A DNA stretch of 64,000 bases from Arthrobotrys musiformis (Eukaryota; Ascomycota; Orbiliomycetes; Orbiliales; Orbiliaceae). This document shows, one piece after another, positions 14,394 through 25,740 of this stretch. Under the pieces are notes generated by a model. The model made no database searches, had not been told where the DNA came from, and worked only from the letters and a program-made list of their open reading frames with translations. The stretch lies in the NCBI GenBank assembly GCA_036971715.1, contig JAVHJL010000007.1, forward strand, positions 930,001-994,000, given 5' to 3'. Numbering within the stretch: position 1 is the stretch's first letter; each line of letters starts with the position of its first letter. The position numbers and the translations under genes were made by a program.

Positions 14394-15641
14394 TCAGCAC
14401 CATGCGAATTTCTCATTCACGCACCACTCGATTCCGTGTGGCTCCGTTTCCTCGCTGCCGTCTTTGTCGTACCACATCAAACTGGCGATACTATCCATTT
14501 CCCGGTGCACCAAATCATACCCGGTTTCGCTCCCAAATACACTCTTCACTGCCGTTTCAGTTATATCATCGGGGTTCCAGCTAATGATCTCCTTGAATCC
14601 CCAAGCCTCGGCCTCGTTCGCGGCTGCAATAACGAGCTGCTTTATAGCTTCAAGGACTGTGTTTTCGTTGCTTGATGTCAGGGTGGGAACATGGAGCCTC
14701 AAAACCACAAGTTTCTTCTCTGCAAAATCATGCGTCCAGACGGCCCATACAGCGTTTGAACCGTCGCTTCCTTCCTTTGGTGGGTATTCAGCTCCCTGCT
14801 GGATTGGGGCCCAGGCACCTTTCACAGTTGGTACCTTGGAAGTCGCGTACTGTCCGATAAACTCCTCCCTTGCGTGATGCCACTCCATAACCTCTACGGT
14901 AGGGAATTGGACGCATCTCACTTCCACATCCGGTGCGAACGGGGTCTTGGTCACCACCCTGCGAATATGCACGCAATCCGCTGCGCACAACGCTTTCAAA
15001 TCCGATTTCAACACATTCTTTGCCTTGGTGGAAGGTGCCGAAGTTGGTAGTTTCGACGGAAAAGAAATGTGTGAGCTCTGGTGAGGTCGCCAGCCGATCC
15101 TGTTGTAAAACTCTTTGCCAATATCGGAGTATAGAACGCTGAATCCCACTCGTAGGCTATCTTCGGGTTTCGACGGGTCTGGTAGCGTCTTTAATTGGTG
15201 GCCCAGTCGCTGTAACATGGACTTGGCGTAGCCCTTCCCTCTGTGTCGCTCAGAAGTGTATACGCTACCAATTCCGTAGCATATGACTTCTTCAACTTCG
15301 CCGTTTTTCTGAACAATCATGCAGGGCTTGCGAATAACTTCGCATGCTGACAGGATATGGTCGGGCGATTGTGGGCATGTCGGATTGCATGGAGTAGAAG
15401 GGTCAACAAGAATCCAATAGGTGATTCCGCCATTGCGAGTGAGGTCTTGAGAGGCTATGTGAGCTTCTCGAAGGTAATAGGCATTGTCTGTGAGTATGCC
15501 TTTCCATGAATGTTTGTTCAGGACCCAGGTATGGTGTCGCTCTGGGATCGTAGCAGGACGGAGAACGAGAGATGGGTTTTTAATATCAGGGGGTGAGGAG
15601 GAGAAGGTCGGGCTAGATGGGTGTGTAGTTGAGGGTGCCAT
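14394..15641 (-). CDS. LYC1: LYC1-type GNAT acetyltransferase (lysine N6-acetyltransferase-like)
   Basis: This is an intronless 415-residue protein. The ATG at 15641-15639 has a good context (aaacATGGca); the frame runs 12 codons further upstream but without an ATG. A GNAT acetyl-CoA-binding motif of the R-x-x-G-x-G type is present in SVYTSERHRGKGYAKSML. It is followed by a conserved segment reading LYSDIGKEFYNRIGW that I associate with the Lyc1 family. In Yarrowia, Lyc1 acetylates lysine at N6 as the first step of lysine catabolism. The assignment rests on these two motifs and overall length, so the substrate is inferred. It faces NUF2 across a 1.7-kb divergent spacer. Confidence 0.8.
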   Translation of the reverse strand: MAPSTTHPSSPTFSSSPPDIKNPSLVLRPATIPERHHTWVLNKHSWKGILTDNAYYLREAHIASQDLTRNGGITYWILVDPSTPCNPTCPQSPDHILSACEVIRKPCMIVQKNGEVEEVICYGIGSVYTSERHRGKGYAKSMLQRLGHQLKTLPDPSKPEDSLRVGFSVLYSDIGKEFYNRIGWRPHQSSHISFPSKLPTSAPSTKAKNVLKSDLKALCAADCVHIRRVVTKTPFAPDVEVRCVQFPTVEVMEWHHAREEFIGQYATSKVPTVKGAWAPIQQGAEYPPKEGSDGSNAVWAVWTHDFAEKKLVVLRLHVPTLTSSNENTVLEAIKQLVIAAANEAEAWGFKEIISWNPDDITETAVKSVFGSETGYDLVHREMDSIASLMWYDKDGSEETEPHGIEWCVNEKFAWC

Positions 15642-17388
15642 GTTTGCAGTCAGTGAAGCTTGGAGTCTATGATGCAACTTAGAGATGTCATTAGCACTTG
15701 AGTTTTACTCGGCTAGTTTTTGTTCGCAAGAAATAAAAAATAAAACAAATTTCGAAAAAAAGACAGCGGCGACGAAAAAGACCTGGCCTTCGTCATTTAA
15801 ATGAATTCCCAGGCTTTCGATCCCTTTCGTCAACCAGGAAACTTGGATAAGACCAATTTTGTGGAGAAGACTTACCCTGTTCCCCGAAATCCCAACTATC
15901 CAAGCTAGTAACGAAAGAAGTAGGTGGATCAATTCTGGACGTTTTGGACTATTAAGGAGGTAGAAGGTCCTGATAACAGTATTCCGAAAGAGATATCAAG
16001 CGGCGGCGAGGCGCCATAAGCATGCAAGATAAGTTCCTGCTGTTTGGCGTGCGTGCGTATCTGTGTGTGACGGTGTGTGATTGCCCTTGCTGGGATTCGA
16101 TGAATTGAAATATAGTTATCGAACTTTTAGAGAAAAATGAAAGAAAAAAAAAGAGGGTACGATAAAGGCAGCCGGCCAGGATATGCCGTAAATATAACTG
16201 CTTCGTTGTGCTCCCGAAGTCCCCTGGTATGTAGATAGCAGGCCCTAGAATCGATCAGCTATTATGACGGTGATTCCAATTGCCCTCCAAGCAGCAGCCA
16301 AGGATTCACAAAGTGCATCCCGTCACATCGCATCGATGTGCATCCGACTCCGTGTGTACTAGCCTTTAATGTCGATTTTGCCAGGGCGAGAAATCGAAAA
16401 AAAGTCTAAAATGGCCGGTGAAACAACACAGGCCGGGGATGTTTGGTCGGTTACCTACGGGGGTACCTTTGACTTTGCTCGACCTTATGCCGCTGGGATG
16501 CTTGAATTTCAGACCATTGAGTAGCACGGCCGGAAAACGTGCTAAGTGGGCCCCATGACAGTGTGGAGAAACGGAGCTAAGGAGCTGAAGAGTTCGCCAG
16601 TGAAAAAAGGCTCCGAATGGGAGGAGATGGCAGTGTGAGACGAGCAAAGGAGTCACGAGGGCGAGCTCCGACCGATTGGATGCTCGTAATAAAAACGTAA
16701 CAGCATTTCCGTTGGAGTGCAAGCGTCGACGATGATGCAGTGGAACTTTCGGGAGAAGCGCGGAGGCAGGAGGTGAAGTCTTTGCCAGTGACCTTAAAGA
16801 AACCTGCTGCAGACGATAGCTTAGGAAATTACTTCCATTTAGTCAGTTTGCATGTAAGTATGTATGTCGATTCTGGAGCTCCTTTGTTGGTTGGGGTCAA
16901 AAGTTGGCCTGGCCTGGTTGGAATGCTTTGTTCCGAGGCCCATAGGGGGTCCAGGTGAAGTCGATGAAGCGATGATGAAGACGATGATATGTTATGCAGA
17001 GATGCTTCTGCAGCTTACTGAGAGACAGGTAGGAGGTACTAAGTAAGTACCTTATATCCTTTCTGCCAGCCTCGTCCTAGCCATATGCTCCTTTTGCTGG
17101 GAGCCGCTGAGGCTCCCTCACTTTTGGTGGGCTGTTTGACGATGTGTTGCAGCTGACGTCGAAACAAAGTTGCCCTAGCGACAGGAATGTGTTGTGACGG
17201 GCGCGTTGTGTTGTTGACACGCGGTCGTCAACAACGCAAAGGCTTCTCTGCTGGTCGCTGAAGCTTCAATCTTCAAGCTAGATCCTGATCCCGCTGCTGC
17301 CCCTGCTCGTCCTCATCGGCACCCCCCGAATACCATACTACCCATATACGTTCGCATATACAACATACATACGCACAGGATATCAGCT
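15642..17388. other. Divergent intergenic region, LYC1-like / NUF2
   Basis: This 1.75-kb spacer separates two divergently transcribed genes, so both promoters lie here. A GT-rich stretch (gtgtgtgacggtgtgtga, 16062-16079) and A-rich runs near 16140 are visible. No credible gene is seen on either strand. Confidence 0.5.
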
Positions 17389-18949
17389 ATGGACTTCAAT
17401 CCACGAGGATCGCAGGGCTATCGGCCCGGCCAGAAAGCCCCTCCGTCATCAGGGAAAATGCGACAAGCACCTGTGGAGCACGACAGTCTTGCTTTCTTGT
17501 TGATGGTAAGATAGAGATACGGTTATATACCTGCATATATACTCTACAGGGAAGACTTGGAGGCTTACACTCGCTATTCACTGCTTTAGGAGCCGCCAGA
17601 AATCGCGAACTGTATCACAGATATCGGTATTCCGTTTTCTGCAGACAGCATCAACAACCCTCAGTCTCCTATGATCATTCGTGTCGTCGAGAGGATTCTG
17701 GAAAACCTTACCGGACTCAATGTTGAAGGCATAACTCCCGTCCTAGACATTGTCAGCGAGGACTTCGAGTTCGGCGAAACCATGCTCGATACTGTGCGCA
17801 TGATGGCTTGTTTCCGGTCTCTACGCTCGCTCCTGAGCGTGTGTGGGATGAAGGACCTGCAGCTTAGCGATCTGCTCGCGCCGACTAGACCCAGGGTTGT
17901 CAAAATGTTCTCGTATCTTATCAATTTTGTCAGATTCAAGACCGAACACCAGCCGACCATTGACGAGCATGCGAATAAATTCGAAAGTATCAAACAGAGG
18001 GTCGAAACCCTTGAGATCGAACGGGACGAACTGCAACATAAGCTGGAAACTCTTCAGATACAAAGGAGACAGGAGGAACCCCTTGTCAAGAAACTACAAG
18101 AAGAAAGGCAGCAGGCAAGGATTCTGCTGAGTGAACTGAAGAGGGAACAGGAGGCCTTAACGAACGAATTTCAGGAAGCCAAAAATGAGAGGAAGATGCT
18201 GAAGGACGCATTGATACAAGCGAACGAAACAAAGCTGAGACTCAAGCAAGATTGCGAACGGTTACGACCATATATTTTCGACGAGCCAGGCCGGTTGCAA
18301 CAGCTTAACAACGAAATGGCCGGACAACTTTCTATGGAAAAGAATAGGCTTATGCAAGCCGAAAGACGGGCAAGAGCTCTCCAAACAACAGCCGATTCTT
18401 TCGGAGTGATTGAAACGGACGTTAATTCTTGTATTAAAGTCATGGAAGAGTGCGAGGCCGAGCTGCTAAGAGAAGAGGAAGGTGATAGAAAAGCCTCGAG
18501 GCATAAAGACGTTCTGAGAAAACGACAGCTCGAGTTCCAAGACATGGAAAAGAGAGAAGAAGTACTAAAAACGAGGTTGATTGCTGCTCAAGAAAAAGTC
18601 AATGCCGCGAAACAACAGGCGGAGAGTAAGAGTACTGCTGCAAGAGCAAGGATGGCAGAACTGAGGGGCGTGTACGACCAGTTGGCAAGTGAAAGAAGGG
18701 AAAAGAGTCATGATATGGACAAGCTCAAAATGCAAATCGACTTAAAAGAGAAACAGGTACTGATCCATCTACTTTCCCCTCCGAATAGCCTCATACTTAC
18801 CGCGTTGTCGTTCACAGTGTCAAGATACGAAGGAATTCGTCGAAAACGAAGCCCGAGAAACCATGAACGAGTTCGGCAGACTTACTGCACATGTTAATTA
18901 CTACATGCAGGAAATGAAGCAGCAGATGGACTTGATCTCGGTGTCTTAG
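17389..18949 (+). CDS. NUF2: Kinetochore protein Nuf2 (Ndc80 complex)
   Basis: Exons 17389-17505, 17590-18756 and 18818-18949 are all joined in phase 0 and give 471 residues. A short N-terminal extension leads into the calponin-homology-like head that binds microtubules (about residues 30-165), including the typical EIANCITDIGIPF segment. From about residue 165 to the end the protein is a long coiled coil rich in Glu, Lys, Gln and Arg, with which Nuf2 pairs with Ndc80. Length fits the family (about 450). The last exon encodes the C-terminal coil that would contact Spc24/Spc25. The first ATG, in context agctATGG, was taken as the start. Confidence 0.92.
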
Positions 18950-19307
18950 AGCTTCCGTTTGGGTTGTAGAGGCTTTGCACTGGCTGCGCTCTCTCCCCAT
19001 AATCCTCTTCTTTTTGTTACACTAATTTTGGTCTTTCTGCATGAGAGCGTGTTTTGCAACGGTGTTTGGAGTTCATGGTCTTGCAAATCCGATGTTCCTT
19101 TTAAACCACAACGATCGTTCATGATATATGGTCCAATAAATACAACTTGAGATATTCCACGTTTAATTTACGCTTCCCAATCCAATTCAACTTCAATTAG
19201 TATGCTATCATTTAGGCTCTATTTCAACCTCGCGGCACTTTCCTTCCAATGCTAGTTGCTCTATCTCTCACCTTTCCCTAGGATCTCGAATTGAGATCAA
19301 ATTTAAG
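18950..19307. other. Intergenic: NUF2 3' flank and promoter of the orphan gene
   Basis: This holds the 3' flank of NUF2 with an aataaat-like signal near 19136-19141, then the promoter and leader of the next gene. No coding signal is seen. Confidence 0.45.
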
Positions 19308-20764
19308 ATGCCGAACGAGGTATTCTTAAAGGACAACTGCAAACCAACCGACTATTCTGACGCGGTACAATATGAATATGGGGTTAATCAGGTCCAGAAA
19401 ACTTTGCATGAGCACATGTATCAAGCGTAAGTCGAGTACAGGCCTATAAGTACAAATCTAGGTTTATGCTCAAAACGCACCTTCTACTGCATCTCTAACT
19501 AATCGGAGTGTGCCTACAGCATACAAGACTTACCCCACGAAGACCAAATTGATTTCATCCAAAACTTTTACTACGATACAGCCTCGATGCACTTTGTTGT
19601 CCACGGAATCGGATGGTATCGAGGTCTAGCCCCACGCCCTGGTGATGTAAATGTTAGACATTCACCAAGCCATAATATCAGTTTAATAGTGCCTTGGAGG
19701 GTTAATGCTAGCTAACCAGCACCTTTTAAACTTACATGCAGCCCGAAAACTTTCCCAGCTATGCAGAGATCAAAGTCATTACAGCCAATGTACTCGATAA
19801 CGATTGCTATTCAGAGCTTGTCTCGCGTACTAGCATTAAAGTCGTATCCGAGGCAGGTGACAAAGTAAAAGATGAACTGTACGGGCTCCTCAGCAGATTC
19901 GTAGTTATCACGAACAGTGGGTATCTATGCCTCCCAAAAAAGAACCAGCAGTCCGGCTATGATCCAGCTTCCGTCATACTTTCTCCAGAGTGTCGAGACG
20001 TGGTTCCGCGAGTACGCCTGATTTTCGACGGAGGGAACGCCTTCGCTTTAGAGAATTTCTCGCGTATTCCAGATATGTTCCGACTTTCTATCACAAGCAT
20101 CTACTTCTCTTCGAATAATACGACTAACATCCGATCATCCTCGAGTCTCGAGCCCGATTATAATATCGGCTATACGCAGCTATCACGAGTTGCCCCCCTT
20201 TGGGAACCATTGAGCGACCTCTACAACCCCCAAAGAGCTAAAGCTAAACGGATACTTCGAGGTGATCCTATCATCTGTACACCTCAAAAAATCAAAGAGC
20301 ATTTTCCAAGTTTGAAATGCATGGCGATAGCGGCAAACGCGGATGGGTTTATCGAGCCATCCCCCTTATTCGTTGGATTTAGCCTCTTTTCCTTTGGGCT
20401 AGAGCGGTTGGAAGTTGTATTCCAGAGTCCTGGGGAATATGAAGAGCGACGAAAGTACCTGTGGGATAAACTCGAGGGGTCGAATACTCACAGATATGTT
20501 GGGCTGGGGTGTGGTCTTTTCCATACCGTCTTTCCGATGTATGATTCGGGTCCAGGTACATTACCAATTCGCAACGAGGAGGGTGGTTTCGATCTATTCC
20601 ATCTTTTTCTACAAAAGCTTGATGATGGAGAATTGGATGCGAGAGGCCGACATTTTCGAGCCCTCGGTCCCGACGAGGGATCTTCCTCGGAGCTGGAACG
20701 TAAGTGCGAAGAGGTGGAGGTATGGGTTTGGAAAAAGGGCGGGGCTTTCAAGTCCCCTTCTTAG
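19308..20764 (+). CDS. Orphan protein of unknown function, 422 aa
   Basis: I do not recognise the family. Three exons join in frame: 19308-19426 (phase 2), 19520-19646 (phase 0) and 19742-20764. The introns have GTAAGT/CAG and GTAAAT/CAG borders, the second with a gctaac branch point. The protein looks globular, mixed charge, with no signal peptide and no membrane segment. Repeated Pro/Gly/aromatic patches such as HFVVHGIGWYRGL near the N-terminus and a Glu-rich C-terminus are visible. It could belong to a lineage-specific fungal family. The model depends on the splice junctions being right; the last exon alone is 341 codons of uninterrupted frame, so the gene itself is well supported. Confidence 0.7.
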
Positions 20765-21226
20765 ATCTTGTCAGTTTGAGCTACGCACTGCCTGCAGAAT
20801 CTTTTGAGTTATCGGACCCTTTGTCGTTTTTAGGGAAATATCTCTGTATGGGTTAATTGGACCCGAGAAGAAGAAATGGGATGATTCTTTCCTTTTTCGA
20901 TAATGATATTGACTATTGTGGCGCCATGGCATCATGCAAGTGCTTACGTAGGAAAACATGTACAGGGCAGTGGTATTGATCCGGTCAAAGGCTAACGCAC
21001 CAACAACGTGTAGGTTTAGACTGTAGGTTTATCTCGTTTCAATGATATGCTCTGGCATCCGTTTAAGGCATTCCTCCCAACCAAAGATTGAATTTGCCTC
21101 GGTATTGGTTTGACGGTTGCAACATACATGTACCTAGCTATACTGTTTATCTATTCTCATGAATTCAACCGAAATAAACTAGGACTTGGCACCAAAGGCT
21201 ATGAGCAACCAACAGTATTATCAAAA

Positions 21227-21247
21227 GGGGGAGGGGGGGGGGGGGGG
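21227..21247 (+). repeat. Guanine homopolymer tract
   Basis: Five G, one A, then fifteen G in a row. It is a simple-sequence tract capable of G-quadruplex formation. It lies in the intergenic region about 460 bases after the orphan gene stop. Confidence 0.85.
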
Positions 21248-22400
21248 TGAACGATCAATGAGAGCCAACCGAACATATCGTCTCTCCCAACGTGTCTCCC
21301 AGATACCGTGCTATTTACTGCACAAAGTAACCCACTAAATGCTCAAGCCAAATGGGGCCATGTATCCTAGCTGAATCCAATACCACAATTGCAGTCTGAC
21401 CATCCCGTCAGGGCACAGCGCAACTTGATGACATAGATACCGTTGCATGCAGGACCAATACCCCTCGATCTAGGAGATTAAGGATTCAGAGGCTCGTACA
21501 TCCAGCCGGACGAGTGTGTACATACTTGCTCCATAAAAGAGCTAAGTAGAGTATACAATCCTTCGGAGCCTGTTGACATAGTAAAAAGCCTCAGCCCTAT
21601 GTTCTACATACACGAGGTGCTGCAGAAGCGAAAATAGGAGAAAATGCGCTTTGGAGCTCTGTACCCCAGATATATCGATATCACACCCCTTTGCAAAGCG
21701 TGTGTAACGCAGTAAGTAACTCTTTACCAATTTCATGTGCTGGAGCTCAGGTAAGATACATTCGTTAGGGAAAGGACCGTGCCGTGGAGGGGTGTGATCC
21801 GCGGGTTCTCGTCCCGTCTATAGCGTTAGTGCTGTGCTTGATTCATTACTAAGACCAAAATTTATATTATTTCCCTTTTGTTACCCTGTAATTTGAGAAA
21901 TTTAGAATTCTTGAAGGAATGCGACTTGGTGGGGCTGAGCGCTGGGGAATATATATCCCGATTCGAAAGTTGCTCGTGCAGATTGTTGGAATTTTGTATG
22001 GGACAACGCGGTTTTGGACCGCAATTTTACGGTGCGTAGAGGCCGACTTGAACACGGTCTGCGCGTGTGTGTGCCCCAAATGGCAAAAGGCGGAGGCATA
22101 GGCTAATGTCGGAACTTGTCAGGGAGTTGCATATTTTGTCCTGATTTAATGGTACTTTGCAGGGGTTTTAGTCGGAACCTATGACGATGGGCTTTGCAGA
22201 GTGTGCTTTTCAACATGTTTCGGAAGACGAGGGACTTAGTCGGACTCCAGAAGAGCGTTCGCAAGGGTACAAGCTTTTTGCCATGGATGCTATTTGGGTT
22301 CTCCACATGCGTAGAAAGTATCTATCTAGAGAAGTTTTATAGAATATCCTGTATTCTAGGTCTGGAAGGTATAGGAGGACTATATACTCTCTGCAATGTG

Positions 22401-22408
22401 TATATAAG
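22401..22408 (+). promoter_or_regulatory. Candidate TATA box
   Basis: TATATAAG lies 174 bases before the start codon of the secreted cysteine-rich gene, and is followed by a pyrimidine/A-rich leader. A TATA box fits a strongly regulated small secreted protein gene, but this is position and sequence only. Confidence 0.4.
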
Positions 22409-22581
22409 CTGACAGAACCCGCTACTTGAATCCCAATCTCATCATCCAAAGCATCAATCAGTTCACAAATCAACCATTTCATAGAAACCCCCTAGTTTTA
22501 ACTTAATCACTTTTATAACCAATTAACAGTCTCCGTTTTTCCTTTAATACAAAAAAAAAAACCCTATTAATAAAATTCAGA

Positions 22582-23233
22582 ATGGTCTCTATCCGCAACT
22601 TCCTCGTTGTTGCAGCCATCGTTGCCCCAGCTCTCGCTTTCCCAGCCGATATTCCTGACAAATGTCTCCCCGGTAGACGCTGTGCTACTGAGTGCTGCGC
22701 CGCTGACCAAGTCTGCGTTGCCGATGAGAGATTCCCTGATGGCCACTGCGTGGATCGTGGTATCGGTATGTTCAGAGATATTTCGATCTACCTCCACTAA
22801 ATTCTAAGCAGGGAGAATTAATTTGGTAATATACAGTCCCAACTCCACGCATCTGTCTCCCGAACAGAGCTTGTGGAGATGATTGCTGCCGCGCGGACCA
22901 AAAATGTGTGAAGGACGAGAAGACCGGTGACCAGAAGTGCGTCGATAGTGGAATTGGTCAGTATAGCGTCCATTAAGCTGCTATCTAACATTTGTTTTCT
23001 AATTTATGTTTACGTTATAGTTCCACCAAAGATAACCGCGCTTCCTTGCATTCCTGAACAAGTCTGTGCGGATGATTGCTGCCAGGCTGATGAGATTTGT
23101 GTCGAGAAGGTTAAGGGTGAGGGATTGGTCTGCGTGAACCGTGGAATTGGTGAGTATATGCAAACTTGAGCTTTTCAAACTTTTATTCAGAATCGGGTTC
23201 TAATTTCTTTCTCGGGGTATAGTTCCACTTTAA
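22582..23233 (+). CDS. Small secreted protein of three six-cysteine modules
   Basis: Exons 22582-22765, 22837-22956, 23021-23149 and 23223-23233 give 147 residues. Residues 1-19 form a clear signal peptide ending in ALA. The mature part has three tandem modules with identical cysteine spacing, C-x5-C-x3-C-C-x5-C-x10-C: residues 28-56, 68-96 and 111-139. Other shared positions are an acidic residue before most CC pairs, A-D after CC, and a closing V-x-x-G-I. Each module lies on its own exon, and all three introns are phase 1, inserted in the Gly or Val codon after G-I. The C-C-CC-C-C order matches inhibitor-cystine-knot (knottin) frameworks, but the disulfide pairing is inferred. Role unknown: effector, defence peptide or protease inhibitor are all possible. 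The last exon encodes only VPL; reading through intron 3 would instead give a slightly longer tail. Confidence 0.85.
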
Positions 23234-23677
23234 ATTGATAACTACTGTTTACGTAATGGTGCCTCCGATCCAAATTGCAACTTATCTACGAGGACCTTGA
23301 AATGGGATTGTATTAATTTAGAGGAGGGTCATTCAATTACTGTCATATTATCCACGGTTTCCTTCGGGTTTTCTCATTTGTGCTATTTCGTCTAGTTCAT
23401 TCGTGTATTCTTACTTAAAGATTATATTATTGAGCTCTTTAAAACCCTGTCATGTTGATCACTGGTCTACCCACTGCATTCGATTCTTCTTCTACCAGTA
23501 CGGAAAGTTCTATAGTAGTATATGGTATCAATATTTCTTTAGATTCTGGGGGTATTTATAATTTATTCTCAGAGATACTTTTATAGAAACATTGGTGATG
23601 TGTAGTTGTAACAGGAACTAAAAGAGGAAGGAAATATATGCGCATATTTATTCGGGCAGGACCAGGTCTATGATATT
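23234..23677. other. Intergenic between convergent genes
   Basis: AT-rich 3' flanks of the cysteine-rich gene (plus) and the MetE-like gene (minus). No coding or RNA signal is seen. Confidence 0.45.
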
Positions 23678-24989
23678 TTACCAGATACTCTTTGCCAAGT
23701 CCATAACCAGTTCTAATTTTTTCCTCATTCCGGCCTCGTCGATTGCATTTCCCTCCTCGTGGCTACCGAATCCACACTGAGGGCTGACACTGATTCTCTT
23801 CAATGCATCTTGTTCACTCTCACCGCTACCTTTTGCCATAATCCTTGCCGCATCCATGACCTTCGCCTTCAAATCATCTAGGTCCTCCATTGTTGCAAAT
23901 TTACTAGTCACCAAACCCAGAACCACCTTTCTATCTTTTGGTACGTCGGCCAATGGCTCGAAGGTTCCGGCACGGGGAGTGTCATACTCGAGGTAAAACA
24001 CATCCGCAGGAATTTCCTTGAAAACTTTCTTGGCGATATGCTCGTACCCGCCCTCAGAGAAATGGATAGATTTCCTGAAGTTTCCGCGGCAGATGTGAAG
24101 GCCGACGGTCATATCTGGTTTTCTATCCTTCAGGCAGTCTTGGTAGAGTTTTATGTACTCGTCCAGTAATTTCTCCGCGGACTCGCCGACGGCGGCCATG
24201 CCGTCTAACATGGACTGGGCGCAGAAGTATGCCAGGAGTGGGTCGTCGATTTGGACATTTCGACAACCGGCGTCGTAGAGGAGGGAGAGTTCGTGTCGGT
24301 AGGCGGTGGCGATGTCGGCGAAGTATTCGGTGTTGGAAGGGTAGACGGATTTAGAGTATGCGTGCTCGCCATGGCGGAGGTGGAACCATTCTGGGGCCTA
24401 TTTCGTTCATGGTTTTATATTCGTGGTAAGTCCCTACTCATATCATTTCTCCAACATCGAGCAGGTTACGCTTACGGCCAGGGTCATTTTCACACTCTCG
24501 CCCTCATTCAATTTTGCCTTGATGTAGTTGAACTCTTGGACGTATTTGCTGTTGCCCTTATGGCTAATTTTTCCGGTACAGAGACATGTACCGGCTGGCT
24601 CAATACCCTGCGCCAAGAACGCCTGGAGGTCCGGGACATATTCCTTGAAGATCGCGCGGGGCGGCTTAGCGACTTCTTCCATGCCATTGAGGTTGTCGAA
24701 GAAGCCGTCGTAGAACATATGACTGCATTGGTGCGCCAACGTATTAGAGATAACACTAGTGTTATTAAACCGCAATTGCGCACGTAGGTTCTTACCGTCT
24801 ATACTCTCCGTCGGTGAAGGATTTGTAACCAATTGACCGCTGTAGGTCAATGGCTCCATCGATAGCTTTGTTTTCAAGCTCTTTAAGCTCTGCTGTGCTG
24901 AGAAATTTCTTTTCTCGAGCGTCTAGGAGGTATTGAGGCCGTAGGAGGGAGCCGATGTGGTCGGCGTGCGCTTGGCTGGTCGAAGGCAT
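23678..24989 (-). CDS. Stand-alone MetE-type (cobalamin-independent methionine synthase catalytic domain) protein
   Basis: Minus-strand exons 24989-24796, 24722-24476 and 24397-23678 give 386 residues. The protein matches the C-terminal catalytic half of cobalamin-independent methionine synthase (UROD/MetE-like barrel), without the N-terminal half of the usual 750-residue enzyme. The zinc-site pattern is present: H248 and C250 in GLHICRG, E284 in YLEYDT and C355 in SPQCGFG. A QIDDPLL segment matches the family QIDEP motif. An N-terminal HADHIGSLLRP segment is also typical of this short class. By family the chemistry is methyl transfer to a thiol bound to zinc, but the methyl donor and acceptor of the fungal short forms are not settled by sequence. 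The cytosolic location is inferred from the absence of a targeting signal. Confidence 0.85.
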
Positions 24990-25740
24990 CGTGGAATATA
25001 TATGTTATTGGCGCTCTAAACTTGCAAAACTATGTGCGAGAGTTATAAACAAGAGGAGAAGTTTCCTTAATATTCTCTCTTCTGATTTAACTAATGTATT
25101 TTGTTCAAGGGATAGTAGATTCATGCGAAATTTGAACTTTGCGAAGTATTTATATTCCACGCTAAATCAAATGCAGTGGGGATATGAGATCTCCATTTCT
25201 CTTCTCATCTACCCCGCAAACGGAGCAAAGAAGAAAATCTCTCCCTCGGGACCTCGGGAAACTATCAAAATTATCAAGTTCCCTTTTACCGGCTTGGTTG
25301 GAACTAAATACATTTAGAACTTCGAGAATCCTTTCGTCGAGAAAGACGTCAGATGTAATATCAACCAACAGTGTTGTTCCTGAACAAAAATACAACAGTC
25401 GAGCGCCAATCTCGACGTCACACAAGTTTTCAGAGTTGGTAGACTAATTATGACGAATCTACCAGTAACTTCCGTCTTCCAATGCGATATTGATATCTGC
25501 ATTTTGATAGTTGAAGCCTCCCAATTTTCCAGTTTTTTGTCATCGGTTTTTGATCTAGCGCGCGGTCGTGATTTGCGCCTTAACGTTAACTAAGGTCTCG
25601 ATCCGAAGCCATGATAGAGGCCTGCCCCACAAAAGCTAAGATTCGGCTGAAAGTGCCGGCAACCAACCAGATAGCGACCTTTTCTTGAACCAAGCTGCGC
25701 AGCTTTAACTCCTCTGAAAAAACACCCAGCCTCCCGATGC
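24990..25740. other. Intergenic, MetE-like promoter and F-box 3' flank
   Basis: This holds the promoter of the minus-strand MetE-like gene. I see only short overlapping frames on both strands, none with splice or composition support. Confidence 0.4.

Larger units (their letters stand above)
20765..22581. other. Long intergenic region with G-tract
   Basis: About 1.8 kb without a credible gene. It contains the G-rich run at 21227-21247, several AT-rich patches, and at its end the promoter and long A-rich leader of the cysteine-rich gene. Confidence 0.5.

Noticed and set aside
16366..16722. 118-codon minus-strand open frame in the LYC1/NUF2 spacer
   Set aside because: It starts with TTG, not ATG, has no domain and no splice context; it lies in a divergent promoter region.
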